Source: Cryptomeria japonica
Taxonomy: Eukaryota; Streptophyta; Pinopsida; Cupressales; Cupressaceae
Direction: 5' to 3'
Length of the DNA stretch: 64,000 bases
Assembly: GCF_030272615.1 (NCBI RefSeq)
Contig: NC_081411.1
Location: forward strand, 38,882,640 to 38,946,639
Positions within the stretch are counted from its first letter, which is position 1; every line of letters starts with the position of its first letter. Positions 45,522 to 58,206 of this stretch are shown here, one piece after another. The translations under genes were made by a program, and so were the position numbers. The notes beneath the pieces were generated by a model. It saw only the letters and a program-made list of their open reading frames with translations, was not told where the DNA came from and searched no databases.

Positions 45522-45851
45522 TGTGTGTGTGTGTGTGTGTTTTTGTCTATGTCTATGTGCGTGTGTGTGTATGTGTATTGCTTCATATTGACATATATAT
45601 GTATCTATACTAACACACACCAAACTGCAAACAAACAATGCAAGCCCTAATCATTTTAAACAAAATCCAAACATACTTCATGCCCACCATGACATAGAAA
45701 AAAGAAAATCCACAAAATCCACCCTCAACAATGAGTCTTCAACAATCAAGCCTTCAACAATTGGGCACCCTTCAACAATTAGCCAGAATATATGCAGCCT
45801 GCCAAACCCCTATATATGTGTCTATATGAAGCAATACACACACACACACAC
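45522..45851. repeat. Microsatellite-ended inverted repeat
   Basis: (GT)n with GTATTGCTTCATATTGACATATAT (45571-45600) is matched in inverse by ATATATGTGTCTATATGAAGCAATAC followed by (CA)n near 45813-45851. About 210 bp lies between the arms, including four copies of CTTCAACAAT or CCTCAACAAT (45723-45785). Confidence 0.6.
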
Positions 45852-48657
45852 CAGTGGTTGTTTATTTTTTTGGATTTTAATATTCCTGTATAAGAACAAG
45901 CATTTCATATTTAATAGATCAGCTCACTATGGAAAACTAACACATATAGCTATGGAAATATACATACCTTTAAAATCTTTTAGATCTTCTTCACTCCACC
46001 AACCCACAAATAGTGAACCTTGGTATCTTGACATGACCATGCTGCAAAATGATACCTTATTTTCATAGGAAGAACACAAAATGACATAGGAAATAAATAA
46101 AAAAATATTGAATTTCTTAGGGTTTCAAATTAATGCAACCATGTAAGCATCCAACCAAATCATTGTCCCCTTCACACCTCCCAAGGGCACATTCACAACC
46201 GCTTCTACGATACAAAAATGATAAGAAAATTTAAAATTGAAAACAAAGGGTTGAGGAAGGACTCATAAAACTATCATTATCTATTAGGGTTTGAATTTAC
46301 CGATGCTACCATAACCGTACACAACAATCTTCAAATGTCCCACCCACCTGTGTACTATGATACCTCATCCTTGCACATGAAAAAACCCACATTTTAATAG
46401 GTGATAACAATATACCCATACAACTCATGTTATGCATGCGATCAGCTTTTTTCCTCCCCTTCGGAGCCACATATATTTTGACAATGCATACCTATAACTC
46501 TAATGGAATCATAGCTCCTTTTCTCAGTGATTCAACCAGGGACATTCTGATGCGATGATCGACATCGATTTCTTCAAATATTTTCCCGTCCATTGCATTC
46601 TGCATGGAGCTCCCATATAAAATATATCCAAAATTTTTGCAAAATCAATTTTTCATTCAAAATTAATTTTTTGTTTTGAAAATTGTGCCCATAACACGTG
46701 ACCGTCCATGTTAGTCAAATTATGGATGCAATAAAGCTAGTTACCAAAAATGTAAACTATGTGGATAGTGGTATGTTAACTACCTCAGCCGATGTAACTA
46801 CTGCATTACCGTGACATCATCTAGGAAAATGTTAACTATGAGAAATCTTTTCCATCAAATGTAAAAAGGCATCATCTAGGTCACCACCACGGAAAATAGA
46901 TCTATGTCATCTGTGGGCCCTAGGAACGTTAGTCTCATGGAAATTTAGTACTTGATTGGTATGCCTTCGGCATCATGTAGAGGCATGTTGTTTTGGAGCT
47001 AGAATAGCTACATCCCTATTCTAGTTCTATGATGATAGTATTGTACAGACGATATGCATCTACTTGCATGCATATTCATATCTACTTGTGGAAAAAATAC
47101 CATCCTCTTGCATGATGTTGATGATGCCATGAGACACATGTTCTGGGACCCACTAGTGACATGGAGGCATGTAACTATTCTGGTTCCAAAAATGCAACTA
47201 TTGTGCTACAAATCTGAGTAATACGATAGTTATACATTGTTGATTTCATAAAGAATGACTGCAACTTTTTTGGAACAATCAAAAACATACGTTTATCAAC
47301 CCTATTTTGGAGCCAAAATAGCTACGTCCCGACTACATGAGACTAAATTTGAAATGGTAGGTATAAACCAAATAAAAATGTTCCATAACTTGATAGCTTG
47401 AATCTTTTTGAAAAATTTTGAGCGGCAGGTGAGAGAGAGCCGAAAGGTCGAGGGCTCTAGTTGAAACACACACCTAGAATCATTGCATCCTTAAAAAAAT
47501 TGAAATGTCAAGTGTAAAGCAAAAAAAAAGGCTGAATAACCCGACAGCTCAAAAATTTTCACAAATTTCCATGTGGCAGGAGAGAGTGCAATAAAATGTC
47601 AAGGGTTCTAGTTAAAACATGCAGTGAGGGAGCCAAAAGGCTCAGCTAATAGAACAACCTCCTACCCACCACCTAGGCCCTATGGTTTGCAATCAATACT
47701 AGCAAGCAATAATATCTCACAACCATTAAAAATAATACTTCTACTCAAGGTATTATATTCCCTTTCTAAGTTCTTTAAGTGCAATGATAAATAGATCACA
47801 TTAGAGCCAACAAATTTGTACACCTAGAGTATGGTCCTTTTCCAAGTTGTTGAGATAAAAATAAAAATGCTTTCAAATTTGAGGATAGTTCTTGCAAGGT
47901 TACTGCTCCAAAGTGTTCATATAAAAAGCGAATAGAGTTTTATGGCCTATTTAGAGAGACTTAAGATGGACTACTAGCAATATTTCTTCTTTAAGTAAGC
48001 TAATGTTTTGTATGAGGATGAACATAAAGTAGAGGCCTAGGAACTGACAATTATAGCTTGTGTAGGTGTCAAAATATATAAGACAAGAAAGTAAAAATAT
48101 TAAAAAAGTGGAATTTAGTGAGTTCATTACTTTTCTATTAGATCTAATAAATTATGTTCATAAATACTCTTTCTAACATTACTACTATACATATTATAGT
48201 TTTGGGGTTAGGAACTATACAATTGATAAATGATTGTATTGATTATTTTCTCTATGCTCCTAAGATTTATACCAATACACTCTATATATAATAGAATTTT
48301 AATACTAGGGATGGGCGAAATGAATTATTTCTCCCCACATGATTTAGTTATTACAAAACTACAACATCCTTAAACATTATTTCTTTAGGAAAAGTTTGCC
48401 ATGGATCTAGATTGTATAGATCTCATACGTTTTAGTCTTCTTGTGGATCATCACAAGTCACTCATTACTCATCACCCATGTCTATTATTTGAGAAGACTT
48501 TGGGATGAGAGATTTGGACACCTCAATTATACATATCTCTCATAGTCTAATGCATAGGATATGGTACTTGCACTTTTTAAGGTTTTAGTCATAGAGGGAA
48601 TTTTTTATAATGGTGTTCTTGGAAAATATTATCGAGGATTCTTCCCTAAGGGAAAGG

Positions 48658-49964
48658 TGTTGGCAACAATGCAACAAACTAAAGGGGGAGGGGGGAGATG
48701 AATTGGTTTGTTCAAAAACTTACTGCAACTTACACCACAAATCAGATCTAATAATTAAAAGTTAAAGCATGAAACCATACCACATCAATAACACACATAA
48801 CACTAAGATTTTTGACATGAAAAACTTGGTTAAGGGAAAAACCATGGTGTGAACCTACCCAACATGAGATAATACCCTATTAGGAGTAAGTGAAATATTG
48901 CAATGGGTAATGCACATGCATTTAGGCACACTACCTATAGATCACTGCTCAAAACAAGAAACCCAAAAGGGCTACAACCCTTAAGGAAGGCTCACTTCCT
49001 TAAAGGAAGTGTCACTTACTTACAAAAGCATTTGGATTACATTCAAAGAATCATGAACTGATGAAATAGAATCTTCACATTCTAAGCTCACTGTCGGATC
49101 TTCTCTGCAACAAACTTCTTCACACAAATTTTCATATCTTCAATGCTATTGACTGATTAATAAAATATTTGCACATAGCATACATCACACAATGATTGCA
49201 ATGCTTATTTATACAATTCATCAACCTATCTTTCAAGATAGGCTCACCACATGTTACCTATAACAAAAATATAATCACACACACTAGAACAAAAACAATA
49301 TCAGCTAAGGCATAGTCTGGACATAAAAAACCACCACAAATATGAAACATCTCTAAGAATAATGCCTCAATCACTCGTAACACAATACAAGATCATGAAT
49401 GAAGAACATTGAAGTAGAAAAGAAAAAGATTCAATAACAAATACAATGATCAATACAGACCACCAATATGCATAGCACACGATCTAGAAACATTCACAAG
49501 TAATGTGAATCACACCACAACAAATCTCTTACTAGAATCATCATCATCTCTCTACCGAAGCTCAAGAGAAGCAACACAAGAAACTATCAATCTCAAAGAT
49601 TTGTTTGTGGATTTTAAAATCATGAACCAATCAAATTGGAGACACACATCAACGTCTAGAACACTTCCCACACATCCATAACTAAGGATATTACAAATCT
49701 AAAGCAATACACATAGTTTTACCAAACACTATCAATACTGAACAACTAAAAAAATAACTGTAATACTGGATCTCACAACGTGATCAAATTTCCATTCAGA
49801 CATATGAAAATTATCCTAAATAGACTAGAGATAAGTATCTCAAAATGAGTTATTCTGCATCAACTCATCAATAAAATACATGGGATAACCCAACTCAATC
49901 AATCTGATTGCAACAATGAAATATTGAGACGAATATGTTGACATCAATGGCAACACATCCAAGA
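48658..49964 (-). repeat. 3' LTR of the minus-strand copia element
   Basis: On the minus strand it starts TCTTGGATG (a mutated TGTTGG) right after the polypurine tract. It carries TTGCCATTGATGTCAA 11 bp in and ends GTTGCCAACA at 48658 after a C-rich block. About 1.3 kb. The 5 bp to the left, AAAGG (48653-48657), would be one target-site copy; the other end is not in the window. Confidence 0.8.
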
Positions 49965-49990
49965 ATCTCCCCCTTTGGCATTGATGGCAA
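49965..49990 (-). promoter_or_regulatory. Polypurine tract of the minus-strand copia element
   Basis: On the minus strand TTGCCATCAATGCCAA (49990-49975) runs into AGGGGGAGA and then the LTR. This is the same block as before the LTR at 2676. Confidence 0.8.
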
Positions 49991-50225
49991 CATATTAATA
50001 TGAGAAACAATAAATGGAATGAAATAATAAAATACCAATAATCTCCTCCTTTAATCAAATACTCAAATCTAAGCTCACCCCAAATTGCTTCAGGGTTTTT
50101 CACATGCTTCTCTCCTCTTTGACATCAATGAAAATGGAATAGGAATCGGGATTCTCTCCCCGTTTGAATTATCTTCACAAATCTATACATCTAAATCATA
50201 CCACTGAACACCAACACTGACTACT

Positions 50226-50570
50226 TGTTGGAAGTAGGTCAGCATCCCTTGCAGGGATTCACGACATGGCTTAACAACCTCCTATGGATTCTATGAGTCT
50301 AGTGGTTATATTGGGCATTGATAGGTTGGTCTTTTGGTGCACCAAGAAACCCTAGCTTGTAACGAGTGGTATAAGAGCTTGTTCACAATTTCGAATCACA
50401 CAGGCTGTAGCGAGTAACATTGGGAGGGGGATTGTTGGCAATGGGCCAGTAGCCCTGGTAGGGATTCACGACATGGTTTAATAGCCTCCTGTGGATTCTA
50501 TAAGTCTAGTGGTTGTATCGGGAATGGACAGGTTGATATTTGGGTGCAACGACAACCATATCTTGTAACA
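50226..50570 (+). mobile_element. TRIM element, 345 bp, with perfect target duplication
   Basis: Two direct LTRs of 139 and 138 bp (50226-50364 and 50433-50570) start TGTTGG and end TTGTAACG or TTGTAACA. They share GGGATTCACGACATGG and GGATTCTAT(G/A)AGTCTAGTGG. Between them are a primer-binding site TGGTATAAGAGC (50367-50378; initiator tRNA-Met type, one mismatch) and a polypurine tract TGGGAGGGGGA (50421-50431). The 5-bp duplication CTACT is perfect on both sides (50221-50225, 50571-50575). It has no coding capacity. This is a textbook Terminal-repeat Retrotransposon In Miniature, mobilised in trans. It inserted between the RNase H and PPT of the minus-strand copia element. Confidence 0.95.
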
Positions 50571-50575
50571 CTACT

Positions 50576-51162
50576 CCCTCTGATTAGCACCCTCACTCAT
50601 CAATTGGGATCACAAGATATCTCTATGAAGTTCACCAAACTGATGCAAATGCATGCATCTTAGTTCTCAGCTGGAGGGACAATCACCGCTATCTTCTACC
50701 AGAGATACTCAAAAGTATCTTTAGATAGAGGCTTTGTAAATATATTTGCAATCTATTCTTTTGTGGATACATAATTGAATCTAACTTCTTTCTCATTCAC
50801 CTTCTCTCCCAAGAAATGAAACTTGATTGATATATGCTTATTCTTAGAATACAGTACCAAATTATTTGAAACATTGATAGAACTTGAATTATTGGAGTAT
50901 ATGTAATAGGCTCATCATGACCAACTCCTATATCCTTCAACATTTTCTTCATCCAAATTACCCAAGTACAATTGCTAGCAATGACAATGTATTCAGTCTC
51001 TGCAGTAGATAAATAGATACTATTGTGCTTATTACTTGCCCAAGAAACCAAATTCTTAGCCAAAAAGAATACACCACTAGTTGTACTCTTCTGATCATCA
51101 ACATCACCTTCCCAATCAGCATCTGTAAAGCACTCAAAGTAAAGCCATCATTCTTAAGATAC
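50576..51162 (-). pseudogene. RNase H end of the minus-strand copia pol
   Basis: On the minus strand: CFTDADWEGDVDDQKSTTSG (near 51137-51078), then AKNLVSWASNKHNSIYLSTA and ETEYIVIASNCTWVIWMKKM, followed by decayed KFHFLG and TKPL-like sequence. It is the C-terminal part of the polyprotein whose N-terminal parts lie at 58207-60548, beyond the inserted gypsy-type element. Confidence 0.85.
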
Positions 51163-52329
51163 TATAAAGTGGAAAATTGAAGTAGTCACCAGTTACAAGG
51201 GACCTCAAAGAGATCAATTTGGACTGGTCATCAAGAGTAAACATAACGGAAACACAAAGATATGGTGGAGGAAAGGTAGAATAGATCATTTTATTTCATG
51301 AAAACTAACTACAACCAAGCGGCAACAACCGGGTTATAGAAACCGGCTCATAAGCCTGCTAAAGCATGCTCAAAGTACAAAAGATGTCATAATTAGAGCC
51401 TGCAATCTTAAGATCTATCTTCTATGCTTAGTCTAGATACTTGATTGTTACTTTATAATGATTAATACAATGATTTATACAATCCAAGGGATGAAAACCC
51501 AAAGAACCAGACCTAGTATGTAAAATAAATAAGTTCGGCCTCTACCAAGAGATTCCTCTGGAAAATACAAAGGATGAAGTGTAGAGCAGGGGAAAAGGTC
51601 AACCACATGCCAAGGAACATCGGAATCAATGCTCATGTGTCCATATGGTATGAAAGGAGACTGGTAGATCACAAATGCAAATAGGTCCAGATAACCAGTA
51701 GTAGGAAACTGTCAACTGATAATAGGAAACTGTCATGGAAACCGATAGTGATAACTTGCCAGAAAATTATCCAAATGGTTTGTTGTTTGCGAATAAGGAA
51801 GATGATCAAGTCTTCAAGTAGAATCAACCTCTACAAAATCTAGTTAGAGAATCCAAGACACATAGAAAGACATACCAAAACTGCAAACAAAAAGAAAAAT
51901 AGAAAGGAAAATATTTTTGGTTGATGCAAGATTGCTTTGAACCAGGAATGCTCCTGCATAAAAAATTTGAGGCTTAGAAAATTTTCTAGTGACATGGAAG
52001 GGGGAAATCACTAAGACAATTTTCAATTGGAGAACTATACATTCAAAAGAGGGGATGAATCTACTAGATCCAATCCTAAATGATGCAAGGATTGAATACT
52101 AAGTAGATTGTTTGTGTTTGGAATGTGTTTGACCCTATTTTGTGAGTTGAATAGGTAAAGTGCTAGGATTGAAGACAACATAGGCTAAAATAGTGAGCTA
52201 CAAATTCGGGATTCAGTCTTGTATCTAGATCTGAGAAGTTTGAGACTATTCAGAGGTGCTCTATAAAATCTACGAAAAACTGCAAGGACTCTGTGTCTAG
52301 ACCAGGTTGCCCTCCCATCAGTCCTCCTA

Positions 52330-53010
52330 ACTTTATGTCCATCGAAAATGGTTTTCTATCTCAGAAAATAAAGCTTAGTTCTAGAAGTATAGTTGGACAC
52401 ATGTTTTCTACACATAAAAAGAAGAAAAAAATGGGTTGGGAATAGGGGTTTTCCTAAGTCAAACCTCAGTTTGGAATCAATCCTGAAAGAAATATTGCAA
52501 ATGCTTAAAATAAATGATGGAAAGGTATACCTTCAGATTTGCAATGGATGATGATGTTGCTTTGGTTCTTAGATGTAATCATATATGTATGAAATGACAT
52601 GAAAATGACAAAACCCTAACACACATACATGATTACAAATGAATGATGTAATGGTGCTCCAATGGATAGATGAAGAATGTGCAGCCTTCAAGAATGCTAA
52701 ATCATGAAGAGGGAAAGACCTCCATATATACTTGTCGATCATCATTTTTTTAATTTTTTGACATAGGCTGACATGGGGAAGTAATTTTCTGCTCAAATTT
52801 GACATAGGGCATAGGTACCAAAATAGTTCCTAATTAGGGAAGACCAAGGCGTGGTGTTGTGGTCCTAGTGGGGACTAGGGTGTGGTGCCCTAGTCCTTCC
52901 CTAATTTAGGCTGAGGATAAGGGGCTATGCAACTTGTAAGATTAGAAAATGAAGTTTTGTTTCCTAGGAGTGAAATTTTAAAACATTACATTTATCCCCA
53001 CATTAGTGGG
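52330..53010 (-). repeat. 3' LTR segment of the gag-only element
   Basis: Aligns in the same orientation with 57420-58150: shared GGTTGGGAATAGGGGTTT, AAATGCTT(A/G)AAATAAATGATGG, and CAAATGAATGATGTA. The downstream part (51163-52330) has no partner at the other LTR, so the LTRs are unequal: one was altered or part of the other deleted. Confidence 0.7.
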
Positions 53011-53512
53011 TGTATAATCCTACGCAAATACTAATAGTAAAGTAGAAGTAAAGAGGTAAGGATGAGGAATGCAGAGAAATTTTGCATGGAGTGTAGGATG
53101 TCACTAATTTTGAGGAAGTAAACCCCCAATCTTCTAGGATCTTAACTCACTCAAGCTTATGCAAGGGCACACAAAACAAGCCAACCTTAACCCAGTCAGA
53201 CATATGCAAGGGCACACAAAAAAAGACAAACAAAAAGATAAATAAAGACAAATAAAGACAAAAATAAAAGCGAAGTCAAAGACACAAAGGCACACAAGAC
53301 CCAAAAGTGAAAGACCAAAAACAAGACCTCAATTCAACTAGCCAAAGAAACCTCAATATCAAATATCTGAACAGCTAATATCATTCTTGAAAATACCATC
53401 TCATGAGCACAAATGAGCACATAAAAGAGAAAAGAAAGCATCATCCATGAACTATCAATAGAAAAACTATGAGTTCATGAGAGGAAGAAGAGAAAGAGAA
53501 TGAATACACACT

Positions 53513-53740
53513 AGATGTGTTTATCTGGGTGATCCATGAGAAGAATTATGAGAGCTCGAGCATGGACAACTCGCCCCCAGATGTTTTTATCTAGGTGGTC
53601 CATGGGGAGAAAGGGACATGGAAAACTTTCTCCAAGATGTATTTATCTAGATGATCTATGGGGAGAAAAGGACATCAACAACTCATCGCTACATGTTTTT
53701 ATCTAGGTGATCCATGTGAGGATGAGAGTAAGAATAGTCT
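53513..53740. repeat. Four tandem units inside the gag-only element
   Basis: AGATGTGTTTATCTGGGTGA at 53513 recurs as variants at 53579, 53635 and 53691, each followed by a TCCATG-type block and a G/A-rich stretch. Spacings are 66, 56 and 56 bp. It lies near the 3' LTR on the minus-strand sense. Confidence 0.8.
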
Positions 53741-55590
53741 AGTTGTGTTTAGCTAGTTCAACCCATCCTTGTGTGTATGTGCAAGTGATGTTTTATATGA
53801 ACTGTATATCCATGTAAGAATCTTTTCTCTTTCTTTGAGTGTGCTTCAACCTATTTAAGACATGTATTGTAAATAAAATTGCCAAGAGGTGATTGTGTAT
53901 GCAAATGTGAACATGCCAAGTGGCAAAGATACATGCCTCATTTTGAGGCCATCTCGTTTGAGACTCCTATTTTTAGTAATGTGTAACCCCATATACACCA
54001 TATATAAAAAGTTACATTTGGTTTCAAGTGTGAAGAAGACCACTTTAAGAGTATTTAATCTAGTTTTGAGAATGGATGCCCCGTTTAAGACATGCCAAAA
54101 TAATGTGCAATAACATAATACAATATGGTACAAAGGGAGCAATGTGGGTGGCCCCCCTTAAGATATCAACATAGTTTTATGTTGATGTCTTAAAGAATAT
54201 AGAGACAATGATACCTTACCTTCAACACCAAGGAGATATCCTTTATTCATTAATAACTTAAATCCATGATAGAGAGGGAATTCTCTTCAAGAAAGGATAA
54301 GATAGTTGAAAAACAGGTATCTTACAACAAGTGTAAAGGGGATCCTTGGAGGAGAAGATATCTTTTCTCAAATACATCTACCCTCAAGAAGATCTATCTT
54401 GAACAAACATAACATATTCTACAAGAAAGAAGGGAAGCAAAATAAGAATTCATACCTTTGTCCTATTACTAGGTGAATGGGATTCTCGATGAAGGATGAC
54501 ACACTTTTTACCTAATGTGAGGGGTAAATTTATGATAGGTATATATTTCCATGTGAAGAAGAGGTTGTATCCAAGGACTTATACCTCTTGTATAAGAGAT
54601 AATCCTTGGGAAAAAAACAAATCCACATGAGGAATGACACCAAATCGTGAACAAACATCACTCTACAAAGGAAAAAGTAGATCCTTAGAGAGGAGAGAGA
54701 GAGGAGGAGAAATCAACCATTTCTCCCTAGTGTAAGGACAATTAGAAGAATTACAAAAAATTATAAGGAGAGATTAGTCATAAGAAAAATTCATAATAAA
54801 CTCACATGAATGAATATTCAATGCAAGAAAAGACATTTGTATATACGAAATAAATCTCAAAAGAAGTGGTAATATTCAGAGAGAGAGAGAGAAAGAGAGA
54901 GAGAAATCACATATTCCCCTAAGGAGGGATTATTCATAAGAGACATACCATTGAAAGAAAGGATATCAACACATTAAAAATGCAACCCCTAAAGGAAATA
55001 TTGATATATTATATAGAAAGAGAAGGTGAAAAATCCATCCTTGCTCCCCAAGCAAGAGGACAAACAGGAAAATTGCGCATGTTCTAGAGAGAGGTTATTC
55101 ACAAGAGATGTGTCATTTCAAACAAATAATAGGTCCTAACCAAGGAAAAAATATGTGGTCGCATGAAGGATAGCTGTATGCAAGAAATAACATCAATTTC
55201 TGAATAATGCAATCACAAAGAAAATACCAAAACTTATAGGAAGACGAGAGAAGGGATAAATCATGTTGCTACACCAAGATATATGATTTTAAAGAAACAC
55301 CGCCTATAATGATAAAGAGCCCCCAATTAAGTTAACTTATTACATCATAGAGTGAGGAGAAACATGAGGGTGAAAGGAGTGCTAAGACATTACCTTTTCA
55401 CCTAGAAAGAGAGCAAGATCTGTTGAAAGACATATACAAGCATGATCATATTTTTCTTGAACAAATTCCTTAAATGCTTTACACTTTTAAAGAGAATGAG
55501 AATAAAAATTATGAAAAGGACAATTTAAATTACATTTCTTATGATTATAATTGTAATTAGGTGTGATGAAAGGAAAATAAATATTCTTAT
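53741..55590. other. Non-coding internal part of the gag-only element
   Basis: A/G-rich on the plus strand with a (GA)n run at 54878-54904 and repeated GAAGAAG- and GAGAAAT-like motifs. No frame resembling pol was found in either strand. Confidence 0.5.
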
Positions 55591-55599
55591 CATACTTCA

Positions 55600-56400
55600 G
55601 TCTCCAAAAGATTCAAGTTGCTAATATTTCTCGATCATTAATAGATGTAGGTTTATTATTTTGAAATCTAGGACAAGAGTTGTTATTAGAAGAGGAAGCA
55701 TTTTCATCCATGATTTTAACTTTACCACTATCGATAAGTTATTTTGTTGAATTTTATAAATCAGGACAATCATCGGTATGGTGATCAAAGGTTTGATGAA
55801 ATGAACAAAAATGGTTTTTTGAAGAAGAATCTCTTTTGAAAGAACTAATGGCTTGTTTCCTTGCAAGATGATTTCTCTAGTCTTGAATCCTATAGTTATT
55901 TGTGTAGGAGGGTTTATAGGGACTCGAATTCCTTGTTAAAATTTTCCATGCCCTTCTCCTCTAAAACATTGTTTTGATATTATGTTAAAGCCACTCATGT
56001 AAGGATATTTTAATTGGGAAGGTGAGGGAACAATATAATAAATTTATTTGAAATTTGTGGTGTAAGGATATTTAGAAGGAATGAAAGGATTGGTAGATGA
56101 AGAAATAATATATTGTAGAGGAATATTTTCCTTTCTTTCATCATGCATATCCTCTTTCGCAAATTGGGAATGAAGATCCTTATCATCTAAGGTCTCATAT
56201 TTTCTTAATGTTATATGGGGAGAGAGATCATGAATAAATTGTATGACATCATATTATATACAAAAACTTTGACTTTTAAGATAGGCTTTAGTAGAATAAG
56301 GAGGATCTAAAGATATGGAAACACCAATATTTATATCTTTCCCACTTACGCAATGGTATGTGTATTAGAAGATGGGGCCATGTTTCTCGTCTATTCTTCC
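55600..56400 (-). pseudogene. Gag remnant of the gypsy-type element
   Basis: The minus strand shows SGKDINIGVSISLDPPYSTK, then YDVIQFIHDLSPHI and YETLDDKDLHSQFAKEDMHD. After frameshifts comes FCSFHQTFDHHTDDCPDL (about 55830-55755), the CxxHxxxxHxxxxC pattern at the end of many plant gypsy gag proteins. The remainder is broken by stops. Gag packages the element RNA; here it could only have been an ancestral protein. Confidence 0.6.
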
Positions 56401-56809
56401 TCTCCATTAGAGAGATCACTAATAGGATTATTATCTATTTCTTGATTCACATTACATACCTTAAGGGAGGTACAAGTATTAGGTTTCTCATCGTCATCTC
56501 TAGGATTAGAATCTATAGAAGCTTTTAGGTGATCTACATATAAAATACATTTACCCAAAAACATTACCATAACACAACGTACATGATAAATGTGAGCTTT
56601 GAGATCTCACCTATGAAAAGGAACCAACATGGAAATCAAAACATTACAATATGTCCAAGTGCTATGAATGAAAATAAGTAACATGAAATAAAAGAGATGT
56701 ACATAAAAAGCAATGTAATCAAATGTGAAATAGCAAATAGGTCAAGTCCATTAGTTGCCATGATGAATTTTATAATTTCAATCCAAGCAACTTATTTGAA
56801 AATAAATTA

Positions 56810-57410
56810 GGATTTTTAAAACCACTTAATTAAATTAAATTGATGAGATTCAAATTCAATTTTTTTTTTAATTTTGAAAAATGTGAAATGAAAATTTAAA
56901 AATGACAATTTGAAAGTTGAGATTTGGAAATCGGAATTTGAATAATTCAAAATTTTAGAAAAAATGGTTATTCAATTTTTGAAAAATTATGAAACCTCCT
57001 AGGACATTGGAATTTATAATTACGGCCTTGAAAATTACCTCTTAATTGAAATTTAAAATTAGCCACGAGAATATTTCACTTTAATCAATAAAAATTTAAT
57101 TTTAAAATTAGGGCTTTGTTAAATAACCTCTTAATTTTCAAAATTTAAACTTGAAATTGTCCACAAGAGAATTAAATTTATAATAATAATCTTGTAGAAA
57201 GAACCACTTAATTTAAATTTTAAATTGAAAATAGATCTAAGATTGGAATTTGGAATTTGAAAAATTTAAAAATGCACACTTGAGATTAATTTAAATTTAG
57301 AAATTTGGGATTGTTTAATTAACCACTTAGTTTTAAACTTTAAATTTAAAATTGAAATTTGATCCAAGGTTGCAATTTTAAATTTGAATTTTAAATTATT
57401 AGTCCTTTGA
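56810..57410. repeat. AT-rich degenerate tandem region
   Basis: AACCACTTAATT or AACCTCTTAATT-like starts recur at about 56818, 57036, 57124, 57202 and 57320, each followed by a TTTAAATTTTAAATTGAAATT-like block. The region is almost pure A/T with local self-complementarity. It abuts the 5' LTR segment. Confidence 0.5.
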
Positions 57411-57419
57411 ACTTTTCGC

Positions 57420-58206
57420 ACGTCAAAAAGGGTTTTTCCATCTCTATAAATAAATATTAATTTTAGAAGTATAGCTACGCACCCGTTTCCTGCATACAGA
57501 AAGAAGAAGAAAGGGGTTGGGAATAGGGGTTTGCCTAAGTCAAACTGTGATTTGGAGTCAACCTTGAAGGAAATACTGCAAATGCTTGAAATAAATGATG
57601 GAAAGGTATACCTTTAGACCTACAATAGATAATGATAATACTTTTCTTATTAGATGTAATCAAATATATTGTATGAAATGGCATGAACATGACAAAACCC
57701 AAACACACACATTCTTGCAAATGAATGATGTATTGTTGCTCCAATGGGTAGATGAAGAATATGTATTCTTGAGGAATGCTAAATGATGATTGCTTGAATT
57801 CTAAGTGCTTGAATGTAGTTTCCTTGCCTTCTCCACCTTGTCATGCTCTCACATTATGATTTTATTTTATACCAAATAAGAGGGTATGACCTCCTTATGT
57901 ACTTGTTTGTCATCACTTATTTAAATTTATGACATTGGCTGACATGGGGAAGTAATTTCCCACTCAAATTTGAGATACTAGGGACCAAAATAGGTCCTAA
58001 TTAGGGAGGACTAAGGCATGGAACCATGGTCCTAACCTAATTTAGGATAGGGAAAAGGGGCTAAGCAAGTTGCAAGTTAAAAAAATGAAGTTTGGTTACA
58101 TAGGGGAAGCATAAATGTGCCCCGATCAAGCATGGGGATAAGACCAGTAAGCTGAGGGCCCAAAATATGGTCAAAATTGCATTGGGTGCAATTTTAGGAG
58201 GCTACA
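57420..58206 (-). repeat. 5' LTR of the gag-only element
   Basis: On the minus strand it starts TGTAGCCTCCTAAAATTGC at 58206, ends in a region matching the other LTR, and fades into the AT-rich block near 57420. See the 3' segment for shared motifs. Confidence 0.65.

Larger units (their letters stand above)
44195..48657. other. No recognised gene; microsatellites and inverted repeats
   Basis: AT-rich intergenic sequence. It holds a (GT)n run at 45522-45540 and a mirror (CA)n run at 45836-45851, listed separately, plus diverged inverted copies around 44424-44745. A diverged duplication at 47410-47640 shares TCTAGTT(G/A)AAACA and AGAGAG(A)G. Frames are short; nothing is identifiable as a gene. 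Confidence 0.5.
51163..58206 (-). mobile_element. Gag-only gypsy-type LTR element inserted in the copia pol
   Basis: Copia pol reading stops at 58207 and resumes at 51162. The outer edges are marked GATAT (58207-58211) and GATAC (51158-51162), a likely target duplication with one mismatch. On the minus strand the element starts TGTAGCCTCC. Homologous LTR segments lie at about 57420-58150 (5') and 52330-53010 (3'). The internal part encodes only a decayed gag (55600-56400). No protease, RT or integrase was found in about 4.4 kb, so it resembles non-autonomous gag-only elements. Confidence 0.7.
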
